A stretch of 64,000 nt of DNA from an uncultured bacterium (GCA_905215965.1 CAJMSD010000009.1:52857-116856), one strand, 5' to 3'. Positions 9,521 to 20,155 are shown, counted from the stretch's first letter. Numbers and translations are program-made. The notes: generated by a model not told the origin, from the letters alone.

Positions 9521-12500
9521 GCCGTCATGGACACCTCAGCAGCAAGACGCTATAGATGCAAGAAATTCGTCCGTTATGGTTTCGGCAGCAGCCGGAAGCG
9601 GTAAGACAGCAATACTTACAGAGCGCCTTGTGAAGCTTATTGCCGATCCGACTTCGGGAGTCAGAGCTGATCGGCTGATAGTTGTAACCTTTACTAACGA
9701 CGCTGCTTCGGAGCTGAGAAAAAGGCTTGACCGAAAGCTTGGAGAGATCATTACTCAAAATCCGAAAAATTCTCATTTGCTAAAACAGCAGACGCTGCTG
9801 CAAAGCGCAAAAATATCAACGATAAATTCCTTCTGCTTCGAACTGCTTAGGGACAACATAACCGAGCAGGGGATAACTGCAGGATTTTCAATTATCGACG
9901 AATCTGACGATAAACTCATACGTGCACAGTCAATGGACGATCTCATTAATTTTTACAGTAAAAACGAATATGAAAAGATCTCATATATGTATGATAAGTT
10001 TTGTATCAGAAGTGACGAAGCTCTTGCGCAGGTTATCGAAGAAGCAGACAGATTTCTGTCGTCTGTTGCATTTCGCGGTAAATGGGTCGAAAAAGCAATA
10101 AAGGAATACAGAAAACCACCGTTTGAATCGATCTATTTTCAAAAATTGAATCAGAAAGCAATGTGCAGCCTTAAATCGGCTTTAAAGCTTGCGGAAGAAT
10201 GCGTGGATATGCTTGATGACATATTTGTGGATACCGAGAGTAAATCTGCAAAGAAATCGTATGAGCAGGCCTTAGATGATAAAATGCGTGTGGAAAAATC
10301 ATTGGAATTGCTTGCCGGCGGAAAAGTTTTTGACGACAATGATATCGACTTCTGCACTTCGTTCGGCAGATTAATAACGATAAGAAACAAAGAAGAATTT
10401 GACGAATCTTTACGTGAACGTTATAAATCTTTACGTAAACAGATGATCGATATTGTAAAGGACTCGGTCAGAATTTTTACGGGATTTGAACAAGATTTTT
10501 ATGAATGTGGGAAGGTTACTGAAATTTTATTTGAAATGCTGAAAAAGTATCAGCAGTTGATCTGGGAAAGGAAATGCTTAAAAAATGCTATAAGCTTTGA
10601 CGATGGTGAAAGACTGGTTCTTGATTTCCTTGCCGATTTTGACGAGAACGGCAATATCAGGCAGTCTGAAACTGCGTTGAAAATTTCTGAATTTTATGAT
10701 ATTATAATGATTGATGAATATCAGGATTCAAATAACAAGCAGGATATGATCTTCAAGCTGATTTCAAAGGGATTCTGTACTGATACTGACGGAAACTCTT
10801 TTTACGGAAGCAATGCTTTTATTGTGGGAGATGTAAAGCAATCAATTTATAAATTCAGACAGGCCAATCCTAAAAATTTTATTGCAACTTTGAAAGCCTC
10901 AGCACCATATTCTGCCGAAAGCGATAATATACGGCAGTCCGTTTTTCTGAACAAAAATTTCAGGAGCTCCGAAAATGTAATAGCCGGTATAAATTATATT
11001 TTTGAAACTCTTATGTCCGAAAGCTGCGGAGAAGTCGAATATAACGAAAATGAAAAGCTGTATTTTGGAGCTAAGGAATATTCATTGGCTGACTGTGACA
11101 GTCTTACGCAAATTTCATTTATAAATACCGATGATTCGGAAGATGAAAATATTTCTGAAAGCGACAATCCGGAAGCGGCATATACGGCACAAAAAATCAA
11201 ATCCATGCTTGACAATCAGGTACAGGTCGTAGATAAAAACGGAACATTAAGACCGTGCAGAGCTTCGGATTTCTGCATTCTTTTGCGTGTAAAGCGTTTT
11301 GCAAAAGAGTATGAAAAAGAATTAAATCTATACGGAATCAAAGCTAAAGGTGAAGATGAAACGGGATATCTTTCGTCAAGGGAGATCTCTGTTCTTCTTG
11401 ATCTGCTTCGAGTTGTTGATAATCCTCTTCTTGACGTTTCTATGGCAGCCGTTATGCTTTCGCCTATGTTCATGTTTGAATTGGAAGAGCTTGCTTATCT
11501 CAGATCGCTGGACAGAGAACGTCATTTGTATTCTATAATTAGTGATGTAGCAAATCGGAAAAAAGAAGAATGTACTGATGAATTTTTTATTGAACGATGT
11601 AAAAGGCTTATCGAGTCGCTTTCTGAGTTCAGATTATATTCCATAACGCATAATGTCAGCGAATTGATTTCCGATATATATGACAAGACGGAATTCATGT
11701 ATGTTATGCAGCTCTATTCAAACGGCGAAAAAAAGCGCGCAAATCTCAGAGCTTTGATACAGTACGCTAAAAGCTATGAAAATGCGACGGCAGCGGAAGC
11801 GTCGGGAGGACTTACAGGCTTTATACGGTATATCGACAGGATCATTGAAAACGGAAATGACTTTATTCAGGGAAAGGTAAGCTCCTCGTCGGGCGATTAC
11901 GTTTCCATAAAAACAATACACAAATCAAAAGGACTTGAATATCCGTTTGTTTTTCTTGCCGAAACTTCGAATAAATTCAAATTCGATTCGTCGCTGCTTA
12001 TGTGCTCAGAAGACGGCAGTATCGGATATTTACTGTATGATCCCAAGCTTGTAAGGCGGTATAAGACTTCGGTGTACAAGCTTTTGACAGCGGAAAATAA
12101 CCGCGATACCGTCAGCGAGGAGATGCGTTTGTTTTATGTTGCTCTTACAAGAGCTAAACAAAAGCTTTTTATAAATTTAAAATATAATGAAAGACGGATA
12201 AAATCTCTTGAAAAGCTGCTTGAAACTTACTGCTTGAAAAACGGAGATATCAGGCAGCTTACCGAAAACGCAAAGTCTATAGCGGATTGGATATGGCTGA
12301 TGCTTCTTGAACATAAGGGTTTTGCGGAAATTGCAGAAAAGCTTTCGATTTCCGGAAATTTGCCGCAAGCAAAAAACAAAGACGAGCTTTTTGAATTCGA
12401 GTTTGTTGAAAATAAACCTTCAACTGAAATAACCGAAGCTAAGACGGTAAAGTATGTTCAGCCCGATCTTTGTGTTTACTCTGAGCTGAAAGATATTCTT

Positions 12501-13151
12501 GCTTATAAATATGACACCTCGCTTTCGGAAACTCCTGCAAAGCTAAGCGTAACGCAAATCACAAGCAAGTTCAGCAGTGAAGAGGAGTTTTTCGATTTCA
12601 AATTGAAGCGTCCGAAATTTCTTGAAGAAACGACGGCTCTTACAGGTTCCGAAAGAGGAACGGCGATACACACATTTTTTCAATACTGTGATTTCGAAAA
12701 TGCAGCTGCCGATCCTGAAAATGAGATCCTTAATGTTATAGAAAACGGATATTTAAGTGAAAATCAGGCATTATCGATCAATAGAGATAATGTGGCGGCA
12801 TTTTTTGAAAGTTCGCTTTTTGAAAGAATAAAATCGTCCGATAATGTATGGAGAGAAAGAAAGTTCATGGTTGCTCTTTCGGATCTTTCGCTCGATTCGG
12901 ATTTTTCCGAAAAATTCAAGAATTCCGACGGTATGATAAAAGGTATTGTCGATCTTGTTTTTGAGGAAAACGGCAAGCTGGTAATTGTGGATTACAAATC
13001 CGACAGGGGAACAGGTGAAGATAAGCTTTTGCAGCGTTATAAACGTCAGCTTATGTTGTATAAGTTCGCGATAGAGCTTACGTCCGACCGTGAGGTAGCC
13101 GAATTGTACTTATACTCGTTTGAACTCAAAAAAAGTATCAGGATAATGTAA
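9510..13151 (+). CDS. addA: Helicase-nuclease AddAB, subunit AddA
   Basis: About 1213 aa. A UvrD-type superfamily 1 helicase: Walker A AAAGSGKTAIL, motif Ia TFTNDAASELRKRL, motif II IIMIDEYQDSN, motif III VGDVKQSIYKFRQANP, motif V SIKTIHKSKGLEYPFVFL, motif VI LFYVALTRAK. A C-terminal RecB-like nuclease ends in LVIVDYKSD and QLMLYKFA. I chose ATG 9510, 9 nt after GAGGAGG; the frame also has TTG 9504 (too close) and ATG 9513. It overlaps addB. No LexA site was seen in front of addB. Confidence 0.95.
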   Translation: MMNKPSWTPQQQDAIDARNSSVMVSAAAGSGKTAILTERLVKLIADPTSGVRADRLIVVTFTNDAASELRKRLDRKLGEIITQNPKNSHLLKQQTLLQSAKISTINSFCFELLRDNITEQGITAGFSIIDESDDKLIRAQSMDDLINFYSKNEYEKISYMYDKFCIRSDEALAQVIEEADRFLSSVAFRGKWVEKAIKEYRKPPFESIYFQKLNQKAMCSLKSALKLAEECVDMLDDIFVDTESKSAKKSYEQALDDKMRVEKSLELLAGGKVFDDNDIDFCTSFGRLITIRNKEEFDESLRERYKSLRKQMIDIVKDSVRIFTGFEQDFYECGKVTEILFEMLKKYQQLIWERKCLKNAISFDDGERLVLDFLADFDENGNIRQSETALKISEFYDIIMIDEYQDSNNKQDMIFKLISKGFCTDTDGNSFYGSNAFIVGDVKQSIYKFRQANPKNFIATLKASAPYSAESDNIRQSVFLNKNFRSSENVIAGINYIFETLMSESCGEVEYNENEKLYFGAKEYSLADCDSLTQISFINTDDSEDENISESDNPEAAYTAQKIKSMLDNQVQVVDKNGTLRPCRASDFCILLRVKRFAKEYEKELNLYGIKAKGEDETGYLSSREISVLLDLLRVVDNPLLDVSMAAVMLSPMFMFELEELAYLRSLDRERHLYSIISDVANRKKEECTDEFFIERCKRLIESLSEFRLYSITHNVSELISDIYDKTEFMYVMQLYSNGEKKRANLRALIQYAKSYENATAAEASGGLTGFIRYIDRIIENGNDFIQGKVSSSSGDYVSIKTIHKSKGLEYPFVFLAETSNKFKFDSSLLMCSEDGSIGYLLYDPKLVRRYKTSVYKLLTAENNRDTVSEEMRLFYVALTRAKQKLFINLKYNERRIKSLEKLLETYCLKNGDIRQLTENAKSIADWIWLMLLEHKGFAEIAEKLSISGNLPQAKNKDELFEFEFVENKPSTEITEAKTVKYVQPDLCVYSELKDILAYKYDTSLSETPAKLSVTQITSKFSSEEEFFDFKLKRPKFLEETTALTGSERGTAIHTFFQYCDFENAAADPENEILNVIENGYLSENQALSINRDNVAAFFESSLFERIKSSDNVWRERKFMVALSDLSLDSDFSEKFKNSDGMIKGIVDLVFEENGKLVIVDYKSDRGTGEDKLLQRYKRQLMLYKFAIELTSDREVAELYLYSFELKKSIRIM

Positions 13152-13159
13152 ATTGCCAT

Positions 13160-13193
13160 AAAAAAACGGTAATCGCAATAAATACGATTACCG
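13160..13193 (-). terminator. Terminator of the cardiolipin synthase gene
   Basis: Stem CGGTAATCG / CGATTACCG (13167-13175 and 13185-13193). Read on the minus strand it is followed by a T-run (13160-13166). It lies between the two convergent genes and may also stop addA readthrough. Confidence 0.75.
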
Positions 13194-13209
13194 CAGGTAA
13201 TTATAAATT

Positions 13210-14745
13210 CTACAAAAGCGGAGCAAATGTCTGCAAAATGAAACCTAACATTTTTTTATACAATGGTCTGTTTTGACATTCTTCAGCAGTAATTAACTGT
13301 GAAATTTTTATAGTTTCTTCAAAGTCTTTTACCATATCATCTATTGCAGAGCTGGAATAAAGTATCGCTGCGGATTCAAAATGCAGATAGAAGCTTCTGT
13401 AATCAAGGTTAATAGTTCCTACTACAGCTGTTTGACCGTCAGCAATAAGAGTTTTGGCGTGGATAAATCCCGGAGTATATTCATATACCTTGACTCCTGA
13501 GGAGATAAGCTTAGGATAATTATTCCATGCAATAACGTGTACATACCATTTATCGGGAATATGCGGAGTTATTATGCGAACGTTCACGCCTTTTTCGGCT
13601 GCAAGCTGAAGCGCCGATAATATTTCGTCGTCAAGAACCAAATATGGAGTTGTAATGCTTACCGATTCAACTGCGTTATTTATCAAATCAAGATATACTT
13701 TTTTACCGATCGGTTCATCGTCAAGAGGTGAAAATGAAAATGGCTGAATAAAACCGTCATTTTTCTTATAAGTTATTTCTGACATCGGAGGAATAAAGCT
13801 TTCGAAGTCAGTAATATGTTTTTCTCCGACGTTCCACATCTGCAAAAACATGACAGTGTAATTCCATACTGCGGCACCTCTTATCATTACAGCCGTGTCT
13901 TTCCAATGTCCGAATCGTTCAATGTGATTGATGTATTCATCAGCGAGGTTAGTGCCTCCGTTGAATGCGGTATGACCGTCTATCACAATAATTTTTCTGT
14001 GATCGCGGTTATTTTGAACTGACGAGAGAAACGGAGTGAACGGATTGAACGCTTTGCATTTTATGCCTTGTTCTTTCAATCGTTTAAAAGGCTTGGAGGA
14101 ATTTAACATTCCGGTTCCGATTCCGTCATACATAAGTCTGACGTCTACGCCTTCGGCAGCTTTTCTTATAAGCAGCTCGGAAATTGTATCGAACATATAG
14201 CCTTCGGAAATAATGAAATATTCCATAAATATAAATTTCTCCGCCTTTTCAAGTTCGGTTATAAGCGCTTCAAACTGAAGCTCTCCAAGCGGAAAATAAA
14301 CGGCTTCCGAATGCTGATAAACGGGATAAGGTCCGTATGCAGACACATAATGTGCAAGATTCGAAGAACTCCGTGATACTGATTTGAGCATCTTCATAGT
14401 ATCGCTGTTTTGAATAAGGTAGTCGTTCGCTTGTTCCTTGTAAGGTTTGCCAACGTTTCTCGGAAATTTTTTAGAATGCTTTATATACAAATATGCAAGC
14501 CCTCCAAAAAGCGGAAAAACGTTTATGGAAATAACCCATGCAAGCTTGTATGACGGATGATCGTCCGTATTCATAATGTAGATCACAAGAGCGATATCTA
14601 AAACAATAAGGAACAAATAGACAAAGTAGAATTTTTCTCCTATTTTTACGACAGCATAAACAAGAAACAGTATCTGTAATATAAGGAGAATAATAAAAGT
14701 TGCGTTTCGGCTGAAAATTCTGCCGATAATATTTTTGGGCTTCAA
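13210..14745 (-). CDS. cls: Cardiolipin synthase (phospholipase D family)
   Basis: 511 aa. Two N-terminal membrane helices (about 12-32 and 38-58), then two HKD catalytic motifs: HRKIIVIDGHTAFNGGTN and HAKTLIADGQTAVVGTIN. These join two phosphatidylglycerols into cardiolipin at the inner face of the membrane. It starts with TTG at 14745, 6 nt after a strong GGAGGTGATC ribosome site. Divergent from the thioesterase gene with only 43 bp between starts. Confidence 0.93.
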   Translation of the reverse strand: MKPKNIIGRIFSRNATFIILLILQILFLVYAVVKIGEKFYFVYLFLIVLDIALVIYIMNTDDHPSYKLAWVISINVFPLFGGLAYLYIKHSKKFPRNVGKPYKEQANDYLIQNSDTMKMLKSVSRSSSNLAHYVSAYGPYPVYQHSEAVYFPLGELQFEALITELEKAEKFIFMEYFIISEGYMFDTISELLIRKAAEGVDVRLMYDGIGTGMLNSSKPFKRLKEQGIKCKAFNPFTPFLSSVQNNRDHRKIIVIDGHTAFNGGTNLADEYINHIERFGHWKDTAVMIRGAAVWNYTVMFLQMWNVGEKHITDFESFIPPMSEITYKKNDGFIQPFSFSPLDDEPIGKKVYLDLINNAVESVSITTPYLVLDDEILSALQLAAEKGVNVRIITPHIPDKWYVHVIAWNNYPKLISSGVKVYEYTPGFIHAKTLIADGQTAVVGTINLDYRSFYLHFESAAILYSSSAIDDMVKDFEETIKISQLITAEECQNRPLYKKMLGFILQTFAPLL

Positions 14746-14788
14746 TAGATCACCTCCAAATAAAATTTATAACAAAGGAATGAATATA

Positions 14789-15229
14789 ATGAAAAAAATT
14801 AGTCCATATGAAAGAAAAGTTTTTTATTATGAAACGGATAAGATGAAGATCATGCATCACTCGAATTATATACGTATACTTGAGGAAGCAAGAGTTTCGA
14901 TGCTTGAACAAATTGATTTGCCGTTTACAAAAATTGAAGAAATGGGAATAATGATGCCGGTTCTGACAGCAGGCTGCAAATATATCAAACCGCTTCACTT
15001 TGATGAAAAATTTGCAGTATATCCAACTATCACGAAATTCAACGGCGTCAGGCTTGAGCTTTCATACAGAATAATAAGCCGGGAAACGGGAGAGCTCTGT
15101 TCGGAAGGTCATTCCTCTCATTGCTTTACCGACAATAATCTCAAGCCGATTCGTGTAAAATTAAAGTATCCTGAAATTTATCGTGTATTTCACGATTATG
15201 AAAACTACGAAATAACTGATGAAGCATAA
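14789..15229 (+). CDS. Acyl-CoA thioesterase, hotdog fold (YbgC/FadM-like)
   Basis: About 146 aa, single hotdog domain. The 4HBT signature is FYYETDKMKIMHHSNYIRILEEAR, with the catalytic Asp region YYETD and the helix that follows. It hydrolyses acyl-CoA or acyl-carrier thioesters; chain specificity is unknown. The frame opens at 14735, but the AAAGGA ribosome site at 14774-14779 points to ATG 14789 (KKISPYER). The short gap to cls means that regulatory DNA is shared with the cls ribosome site. Confidence 0.85.
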   Translation: MKKISPYERKVFYYETDKMKIMHHSNYIRILEEARVSMLEQIDLPFTKIEEMGIMMPVLTAGCKYIKPLHFDEKFAVYPTITKFNGVRLELSYRIISRETGELCSEGHSSHCFTDNNLKPIRVKLKYPEIYRVFHDYENYEITDEA

Positions 15230-15245
15230 TAACAAATCTCGGTAT

Positions 15246-15271
15246 AAGCAGCGTTAAAACGCTGCTTTTTT
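15246..15271 (+). terminator. Terminator between thioesterase gene and uvrA
   Basis: Self-complementary AAGCAGCGTT / AACGCTGCTT followed by a T-run. It overlaps the end of uvrA and stops plus-strand transcription. Confidence 0.8.
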
Positions 15272-18092
15272 ATTTCAGATACGGTTTAAGGTATTGTCCC
15301 GTATAGGATTCAGAGCACTCGATAATTTCTTCAGGAGTACCTTCTGCAACAATTGTACCGCCTCCGTCTCCGCCCTCAGGCCCAAGATCAATAATGTGAT
15401 CGGCGACCTTAATAACGTTGAGATTATGTTCAATTACAAGAACGGTGTTGCCGCTGTCCGTAAGTCTCTGAAGAACCTCGATAAGCTTGTGAACATCGGC
15501 TGTATGAAGTCCGGTAGTAGGCTCGTCAAGAATATATATTGTTTTTCCGGTAGCTCTTCTGGAAAGCTCGGTAGAAAGCTTTACTCGCTGAGCCTCACCG
15601 CCTGACAGAGTGGTGGCAGGCTGTCCTATTTTAATGTAACCAAGACCGACTTCCTGCAAGGTTTTAAGCTTTCTTGCAATTTTAGGTATATGCTCAAAAA
15701 ACTCAACGCACTCGTCAACGGTCATTTCCAGAACATCGTAAATGGACTTTCCTTTATAATGCACCTCAAGAGTTTCACGATTGTAGCGTTTTCCCTTACA
15801 AACTTCACATGGAACGTAAATATCCGGCAGGAAATGCATTTCGATTTTAATAATTCCGTCACCCTCGCAGGATTCGCATCTGCCGCCCTTCACATTAAAA
15901 GAAAAACGACCGCTTCCGTAGCCGCGCGCTTTAGCGTCGGCAGTTTTGGCGAAAAGCTCTCTGATGTCGGTAAAAACTCCTGTGTATGTTGCAGGATTTG
16001 ATCTTGGAGTTCTGCCGATAGGAGACTGATCTATATTAATGACTTTATCAAGATACTCGACACCGTCCATTTTGCTGAAATGACCACTTTTGATTCGTGC
16101 ATGATTAAGCTTGCCAGCAAGGTGCTTATAGATTATTTCGTTGACAAGCGAAGATTTTCCCGATCCGGAGACTCCTGTTACACAAATCAGCTTTCCGAGA
16201 GGAATACGAACGTCAATATTTTTTAGATTATGCTCAGCTGCTCCGTAAACGGTAAGGTAATTTCCGTTTCCCTTGCGGCGCGTTTTCGGGACTTCAATTT
16301 TCTTTTTTCCGCTGAGATATTGTCCTGTAATTGAATTGCGCGACTTCAGAAGCTTGTCAACCGTTCCTGCAAAGACGATATTTCCGCCGTTAACTCCCGC
16401 ACCCGGCCCGATATCCACGATATAGTCTGCTGCAAGCATTGTATCGTCATCGTGTTCGACAACTATAAGAGTGTTTCCTAAATCACGGAGCCTTTTTAGA
16501 GTGGCTATCAGCTTGTCATTATCGCGCTGATGCAGACCGATGCTCGGCTCGTCGAGTATATAAAGCACTCCGACAAGTGAAGAACCGATTTGTGTAGCCA
16601 GACGTATACGCTGACTTTCTCCGCCTGAAAGAGTACCCGATGAACGCGCTAAGCTCAGATATTCAAGACCGACGCTTTTTAAGAATCCGAGACGCTCCTT
16701 GATCTCCTTTATAATGCGTTCTCCGACAAGCAGATCATGTTCCGAAAGCTCCAGCGATTCAAAGAAATCAATACAGTCCTTTACGGATAATTCGGTGAGG
16801 TCGCTGATATTTATGCCGCCAACTGTAACTGCAAGACTTTCGTCTTTTAAACGCTTTCCGTGGCACTGAGGACAGCTTACCTCGCTCATATACGCTTCTA
16901 TGTCGCTTCTTGAGTATTCGCTGTTGGTTTCTCTGTATCGCCTTTCGAGATTGTTTATTACGCCCTCGAAAGGAGCTTTATAAGTGCCTCCGCCAAGAGT
17001 TTTAGGGCGTTTTAAGGTCAGCTGAGCCGTTCCCGTGCCATACAGAAAAATATCAAGAGCTTCTTGCGGAAGATCCTTTACGGGAACGTCAAGAGGAATG
17101 TTATACTCCTTTGAAATGGCGTTATAGTACATTATTGCTATCGAATCAGCAGTTAGGCTGTTCCAGCCGGAAGCGTTGATAGCTCCCTCGCGTATCGTGA
17201 GATCGCGGTTCGGAACGACAAGCTCCGGATCAATATGTCTGAAAACACCGAGTCCCGTACATTTTGGACAAGCTCCCATAGGATTATTGAACGAAAACAT
17301 AACAGGTTCAAGCGCCTGAATGCTTATGTTATGTTCTGGACAGGCAAAATTCTGCGAGAAGAGCATCTCTTCTCCTCCGATGACATCGACCATAGCCAGT
17401 CCGTCCGTAAGCGAAAATATAGTTTCAAGGCTGTCGGTAATACGGGATTCGATTCCTTCTTTGATAACAAGCCTGTCCACAACGATCTCAATATAATGCT
17501 TTTTGTTTTTTTCAAGCTTTATTTCTTCCGAAAGCTCATACATAATACCGTCGACACGAACACGTACAAATCCGCTTTTCGAAGCAGACTCAAGCTCCTT
17601 GACGTATTGTCCTTTTCGCCCTCTTACTATTGGAGCAAGAAGCTGGATCTTTGTACCTTGGGGAAGATTCATTATCGTATCGACCATTTGATCTATACTT
17701 TGCTGAGATATCTCTCGTCCGCAAATCGGACAGTGGGGAATACCGACTCTTGCGTATAAAAGCCTTAAATAGTCATATATTTCAGTGACAGTTCCGACAG
17801 TTGAACGCGGATTTTTTGAGGTAGTTTTCTGGTCAATAGAAATAGCAGGAGAAAGTCCTTCAATACTGTCAACATCGGGCTTTTCCATTTGTCCGAGAAA
17901 CATTCTTGCATACGATGAAAGGCTTTCCACGTAACGTCTCTGTCCGTCCGCATAGATTGTATCAAATGCAAGAGAGGATTTTCCCGAACCTGATAGACCT
18001 GTCATGACAATAAGCTTGTCTCTTGGAAGTTCAATATCTATATTTTTCAGATTATGCGCTCTTGCGCCTTTTATAATGATTTTATCACGCAT
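15270..18092 (-). CDS. uvrA: Excinuclease ABC subunit A
   Basis: 940 aa, full length. Two ABC ATPase halves: Walker A GLSGSGKSSLAF near 32 and GVSGSGKSSLVN near 640, each with LSGGESQR/LSGGEAQR signatures. Zinc-binding clusters are CPICGREI, CPKCTGLG and CESCEGDG..CEVCKGKRY. It scans DNA for bulky damage with UvrB in nucleotide excision repair. The start ATG 18092 has AGAGG upstream. It lies 5 bp downstream of uvrB in one transcription unit. Confidence 0.97.
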   Translation of the reverse strand: MRDKIIIKGARAHNLKNIDIELPRDKLIVMTGLSGSGKSSLAFDTIYADGQRRYVESLSSYARMFLGQMEKPDVDSIEGLSPAISIDQKTTSKNPRSTVGTVTEIYDYLRLLYARVGIPHCPICGREISQQSIDQMVDTIMNLPQGTKIQLLAPIVRGRKGQYVKELESASKSGFVRVRVDGIMYELSEEIKLEKNKKHYIEIVVDRLVIKEGIESRITDSLETIFSLTDGLAMVDVIGGEEMLFSQNFACPEHNISIQALEPVMFSFNNPMGACPKCTGLGVFRHIDPELVVPNRDLTIREGAINASGWNSLTADSIAIMYYNAISKEYNIPLDVPVKDLPQEALDIFLYGTGTAQLTLKRPKTLGGGTYKAPFEGVINNLERRYRETNSEYSRSDIEAYMSEVSCPQCHGKRLKDESLAVTVGGINISDLTELSVKDCIDFFESLELSEHDLLVGERIIKEIKERLGFLKSVGLEYLSLARSSGTLSGGESQRIRLATQIGSSLVGVLYILDEPSIGLHQRDNDKLIATLKRLRDLGNTLIVVEHDDDTMLAADYIVDIGPGAGVNGGNIVFAGTVDKLLKSRNSITGQYLSGKKKIEVPKTRRKGNGNYLTVYGAAEHNLKNIDVRIPLGKLICVTGVSGSGKSSLVNEIIYKHLAGKLNHARIKSGHFSKMDGVEYLDKVINIDQSPIGRTPRSNPATYTGVFTDIRELFAKTADAKARGYGSGRFSFNVKGGRCESCEGDGIIKIEMHFLPDIYVPCEVCKGKRYNRETLEVHYKGKSIYDVLEMTVDECVEFFEHIPKIARKLKTLQEVGLGYIKIGQPATTLSGGEAQRVKLSTELSRRATGKTIYILDEPTTGLHTADVHKLIEVLQRLTDSGNTVLVIEHNLNVIKVADHIIDLGPEGGDGGGTIVAEGTPEEIIECSESYTGQYLKPYLK

Positions 18093-18097
18093 AAAAT

Positions 18098-20065
18098 TTA
18101 CCTCTTTTCACCCTTAAGCTCGCGAAGCTTGTCACGCAGATACGCGGCGTGTTCAAATTCAAGCATTTTAGCGGCAGTTTTCATTTCTTCCGTAAGTTTT
18201 TCGATTAGAGCTTCTTTTTCTTTTGCAGAAAGCTTTTTAGTCTTGGTTTTCTCTTCAACTTTATTTTTAGAAGTTATTTCAAGAACGTCTCTAACTCCTT
18301 TGATAATGGTTTTAGGAATAATACCGTGTTCTTCATTGTAAGCAAGCTGCAATGCACGGCGTCGTTCGGTTTCGACGATAGCTCTTTCCATTGAACCGGT
18401 AACGGAATCGGCATACATTATTACCTTGCCCTCACTGTTTCTTGCGGCTCTGCCGATGGTCTGGATAAGGGAAGTCTCGCTCCTGAGAAAGCCTTCTTTA
18501 TCGGCGTCAAGGATCGCGATCAAAGAAACCTCGGGGATATCCAATCCCTCACGCAGAAGATTTATTCCAACGAGAACATCAAAAATACCGTTTCTCAGAT
18601 CCTTGATAATCTCCATACGTTCGATAGTATCTATATCGTGATGCAGATATCTGACGCGAATCCCGAGATTTTCGTAGTAACCTGTAAGATCCTCTGCCAT
18701 TTTTTTAGTAAGCGTAGTTACAAGAACGCGCTCGCGCTTTTCAATTCTGATATTGATTTCCGAAAGCAGATCGTCTATCTGACCCTGAGTAGGTTTAACT
18801 ATGATCTCGGGGTCGACCAGACCTGTCGGACGTATTACCTGTTCAACGATTATATCAGTCTTTTCACGTTCGATTTGCCCCGGCGTCGCGCTTACATAGA
18901 CGGCTTGATTTATATGAGCACAGAACTCGTCAAAATTGAGCGGACGGTTGTCATAGGCGCTTGGAAGTCGGAAACCGTAATCGATAAGAGTAGTTTTTCG
19001 CGCGCGGTCTCCGGCATACATGGCTCTTACTTGCGGCAGAGTTACATGGCTTTCATCGACGATCAGCAGAAAATCCTCGGGGAAGTGATCGAGCAGCGTC
19101 AGAGGAGTACTTCCGGGCGGACGTCTTGAAAGAATACGTGAATAATTTTCAACGCCGCTGCAATATCCGACTTCATTGAGCATTTCCATATCGTAATGTG
19201 TACGCTGTTCGATCCTCTGCGCTTCCAAGAGCTTGTTGTTTGCTTTAAAATATGCAATACGCTCGGAAAGCTCCTCGTCAATTTCGCGCAGTGCGTCTTG
19301 AATTTTATCGTCTCCGACAACATAGTGTGAAGCAGGAAAGATCGCCGCATGAGAAACGACAGCCTTGACTTCTCCCGTAATTACGTTTATTTCCGAAATA
19401 CGGTCAATTTCGTCACCGAAGTATTCAACGCGTACAGCCGTATCACTTGATTTGGCAGGGAATATTTCTACCACATCGCCTCTTACTCTGAACTTGTTTC
19501 GTTCAAAAGCAATATCGTTTCTTTCGTATCTTATCTTTACAAGCTCGTCAATAAGCTGATCTCTTGGTTTTTCAGCTCCCTGCCTGATAGAAACTGTCAT
19601 TGAACGGTATTCCTCAGGACTTCCGAGAGAATAAATACATGAGACGCTTGCGACGATAATAACGTCACGTCTTTCCGCAAGAGCAGTTGTTGCCGAGTGA
19701 CGGAGCTTGTCTATCTCATCGTTTATTGAGGAATCTTTTTCAATGTAACTGTCGGTGCTGGGAATATATGCCTCAGGCTGATAGTAGTCATAGTATGAAA
19801 CGAAGTATTCTACAGCGTTTTCGGGAAAAAATTCTTTGAATTCCGAACAAAGCTGAGCTGCAAGGATTTTATTATGTGCAAGGATAAGGGTAGGCTTATT
19901 GACTCTGGCTATAACGTTTGCCATAGTAAAAGTTTTGCCAGAGCCTGTGACCCCCAGAAGGATCTGTTCTTTTTTGCCTGCCTGAATTCCCGAAACAAGC
20001 TTTTCAATTGCCTGCGGCTGATCGCCCGACGGAGCAAATTGTGAAAACAGCTTAAAATTACTCAT
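18098..20065 (-). CDS. uvrB: Excinuclease ABC subunit B
   Basis: 655 aa. Helicase core with Walker A LLGVTGSGKTFT, the beta-hairpin segment SYYDYYQPEAYIPSTDSYIEKD, motif II LLIVDESHVTLPQ, motif VI QTIGRAARN, and a C-terminal UVR domain (LIEKLTEEMKTAAKMLEFEHAAYLRDK) that recruits UvrC. It verifies damage handed over by UvrA. First gene of the uvrB-uvrA unit. The -10 TATAAT is at 20103-20098 on the minus strand without a clear -35. Confidence 0.97.
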   Translation of the reverse strand: MSNFKLFSQFAPSGDQPQAIEKLVSGIQAGKKEQILLGVTGSGKTFTMANVIARVNKPTLILAHNKILAAQLCSEFKEFFPENAVEYFVSYYDYYQPEAYIPSTDSYIEKDSSINDEIDKLRHSATTALAERRDVIIVASVSCIYSLGSPEEYRSMTVSIRQGAEKPRDQLIDELVKIRYERNDIAFERNKFRVRGDVVEIFPAKSSDTAVRVEYFGDEIDRISEINVITGEVKAVVSHAAIFPASHYVVGDDKIQDALREIDEELSERIAYFKANNKLLEAQRIEQRTHYDMEMLNEVGYCSGVENYSRILSRRPPGSTPLTLLDHFPEDFLLIVDESHVTLPQVRAMYAGDRARKTTLIDYGFRLPSAYDNRPLNFDEFCAHINQAVYVSATPGQIEREKTDIIVEQVIRPTGLVDPEIIVKPTQGQIDDLLSEINIRIEKRERVLVTTLTKKMAEDLTGYYENLGIRVRYLHHDIDTIERMEIIKDLRNGIFDVLVGINLLREGLDIPEVSLIAILDADKEGFLRSETSLIQTIGRAARNSEGKVIMYADSVTGSMERAIVETERRRALQLAYNEEHGIIPKTIIKGVRDVLEITSKNKVEEKTKTKKLSAKEKEALIEKLTEEMKTAAKMLEFEHAAYLRDKLRELKGEKR

Positions 20066-20143
20066 AAAAGACTCCTTTCTACAAATTTCATCTATATATT
20101 ATAACACAATTTTTCAATAAAATAAAGAGACAAAAGATGTACA

Positions 20144-20155
20144 GAACATATTTTC
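20144..20155 (-). promoter_or_regulatory. Possible LexA (SOS) box upstream of uvrB
   Basis: GAACATATTTTC differs by one base from the Gram-positive SOS half-site pattern GAAC-N4-GTTC. It lies about 40 bp upstream of the uvrB -10, which is further than usual, so this is tentative. Confidence 0.35.

Noticed and set aside
17235..17759. Long open frame on the plus strand opposite uvrA (174 codons)
   Set aside because: It is fully antisense to a conserved uvrA with intact motifs, has no ribosome site and no recognisable domain.
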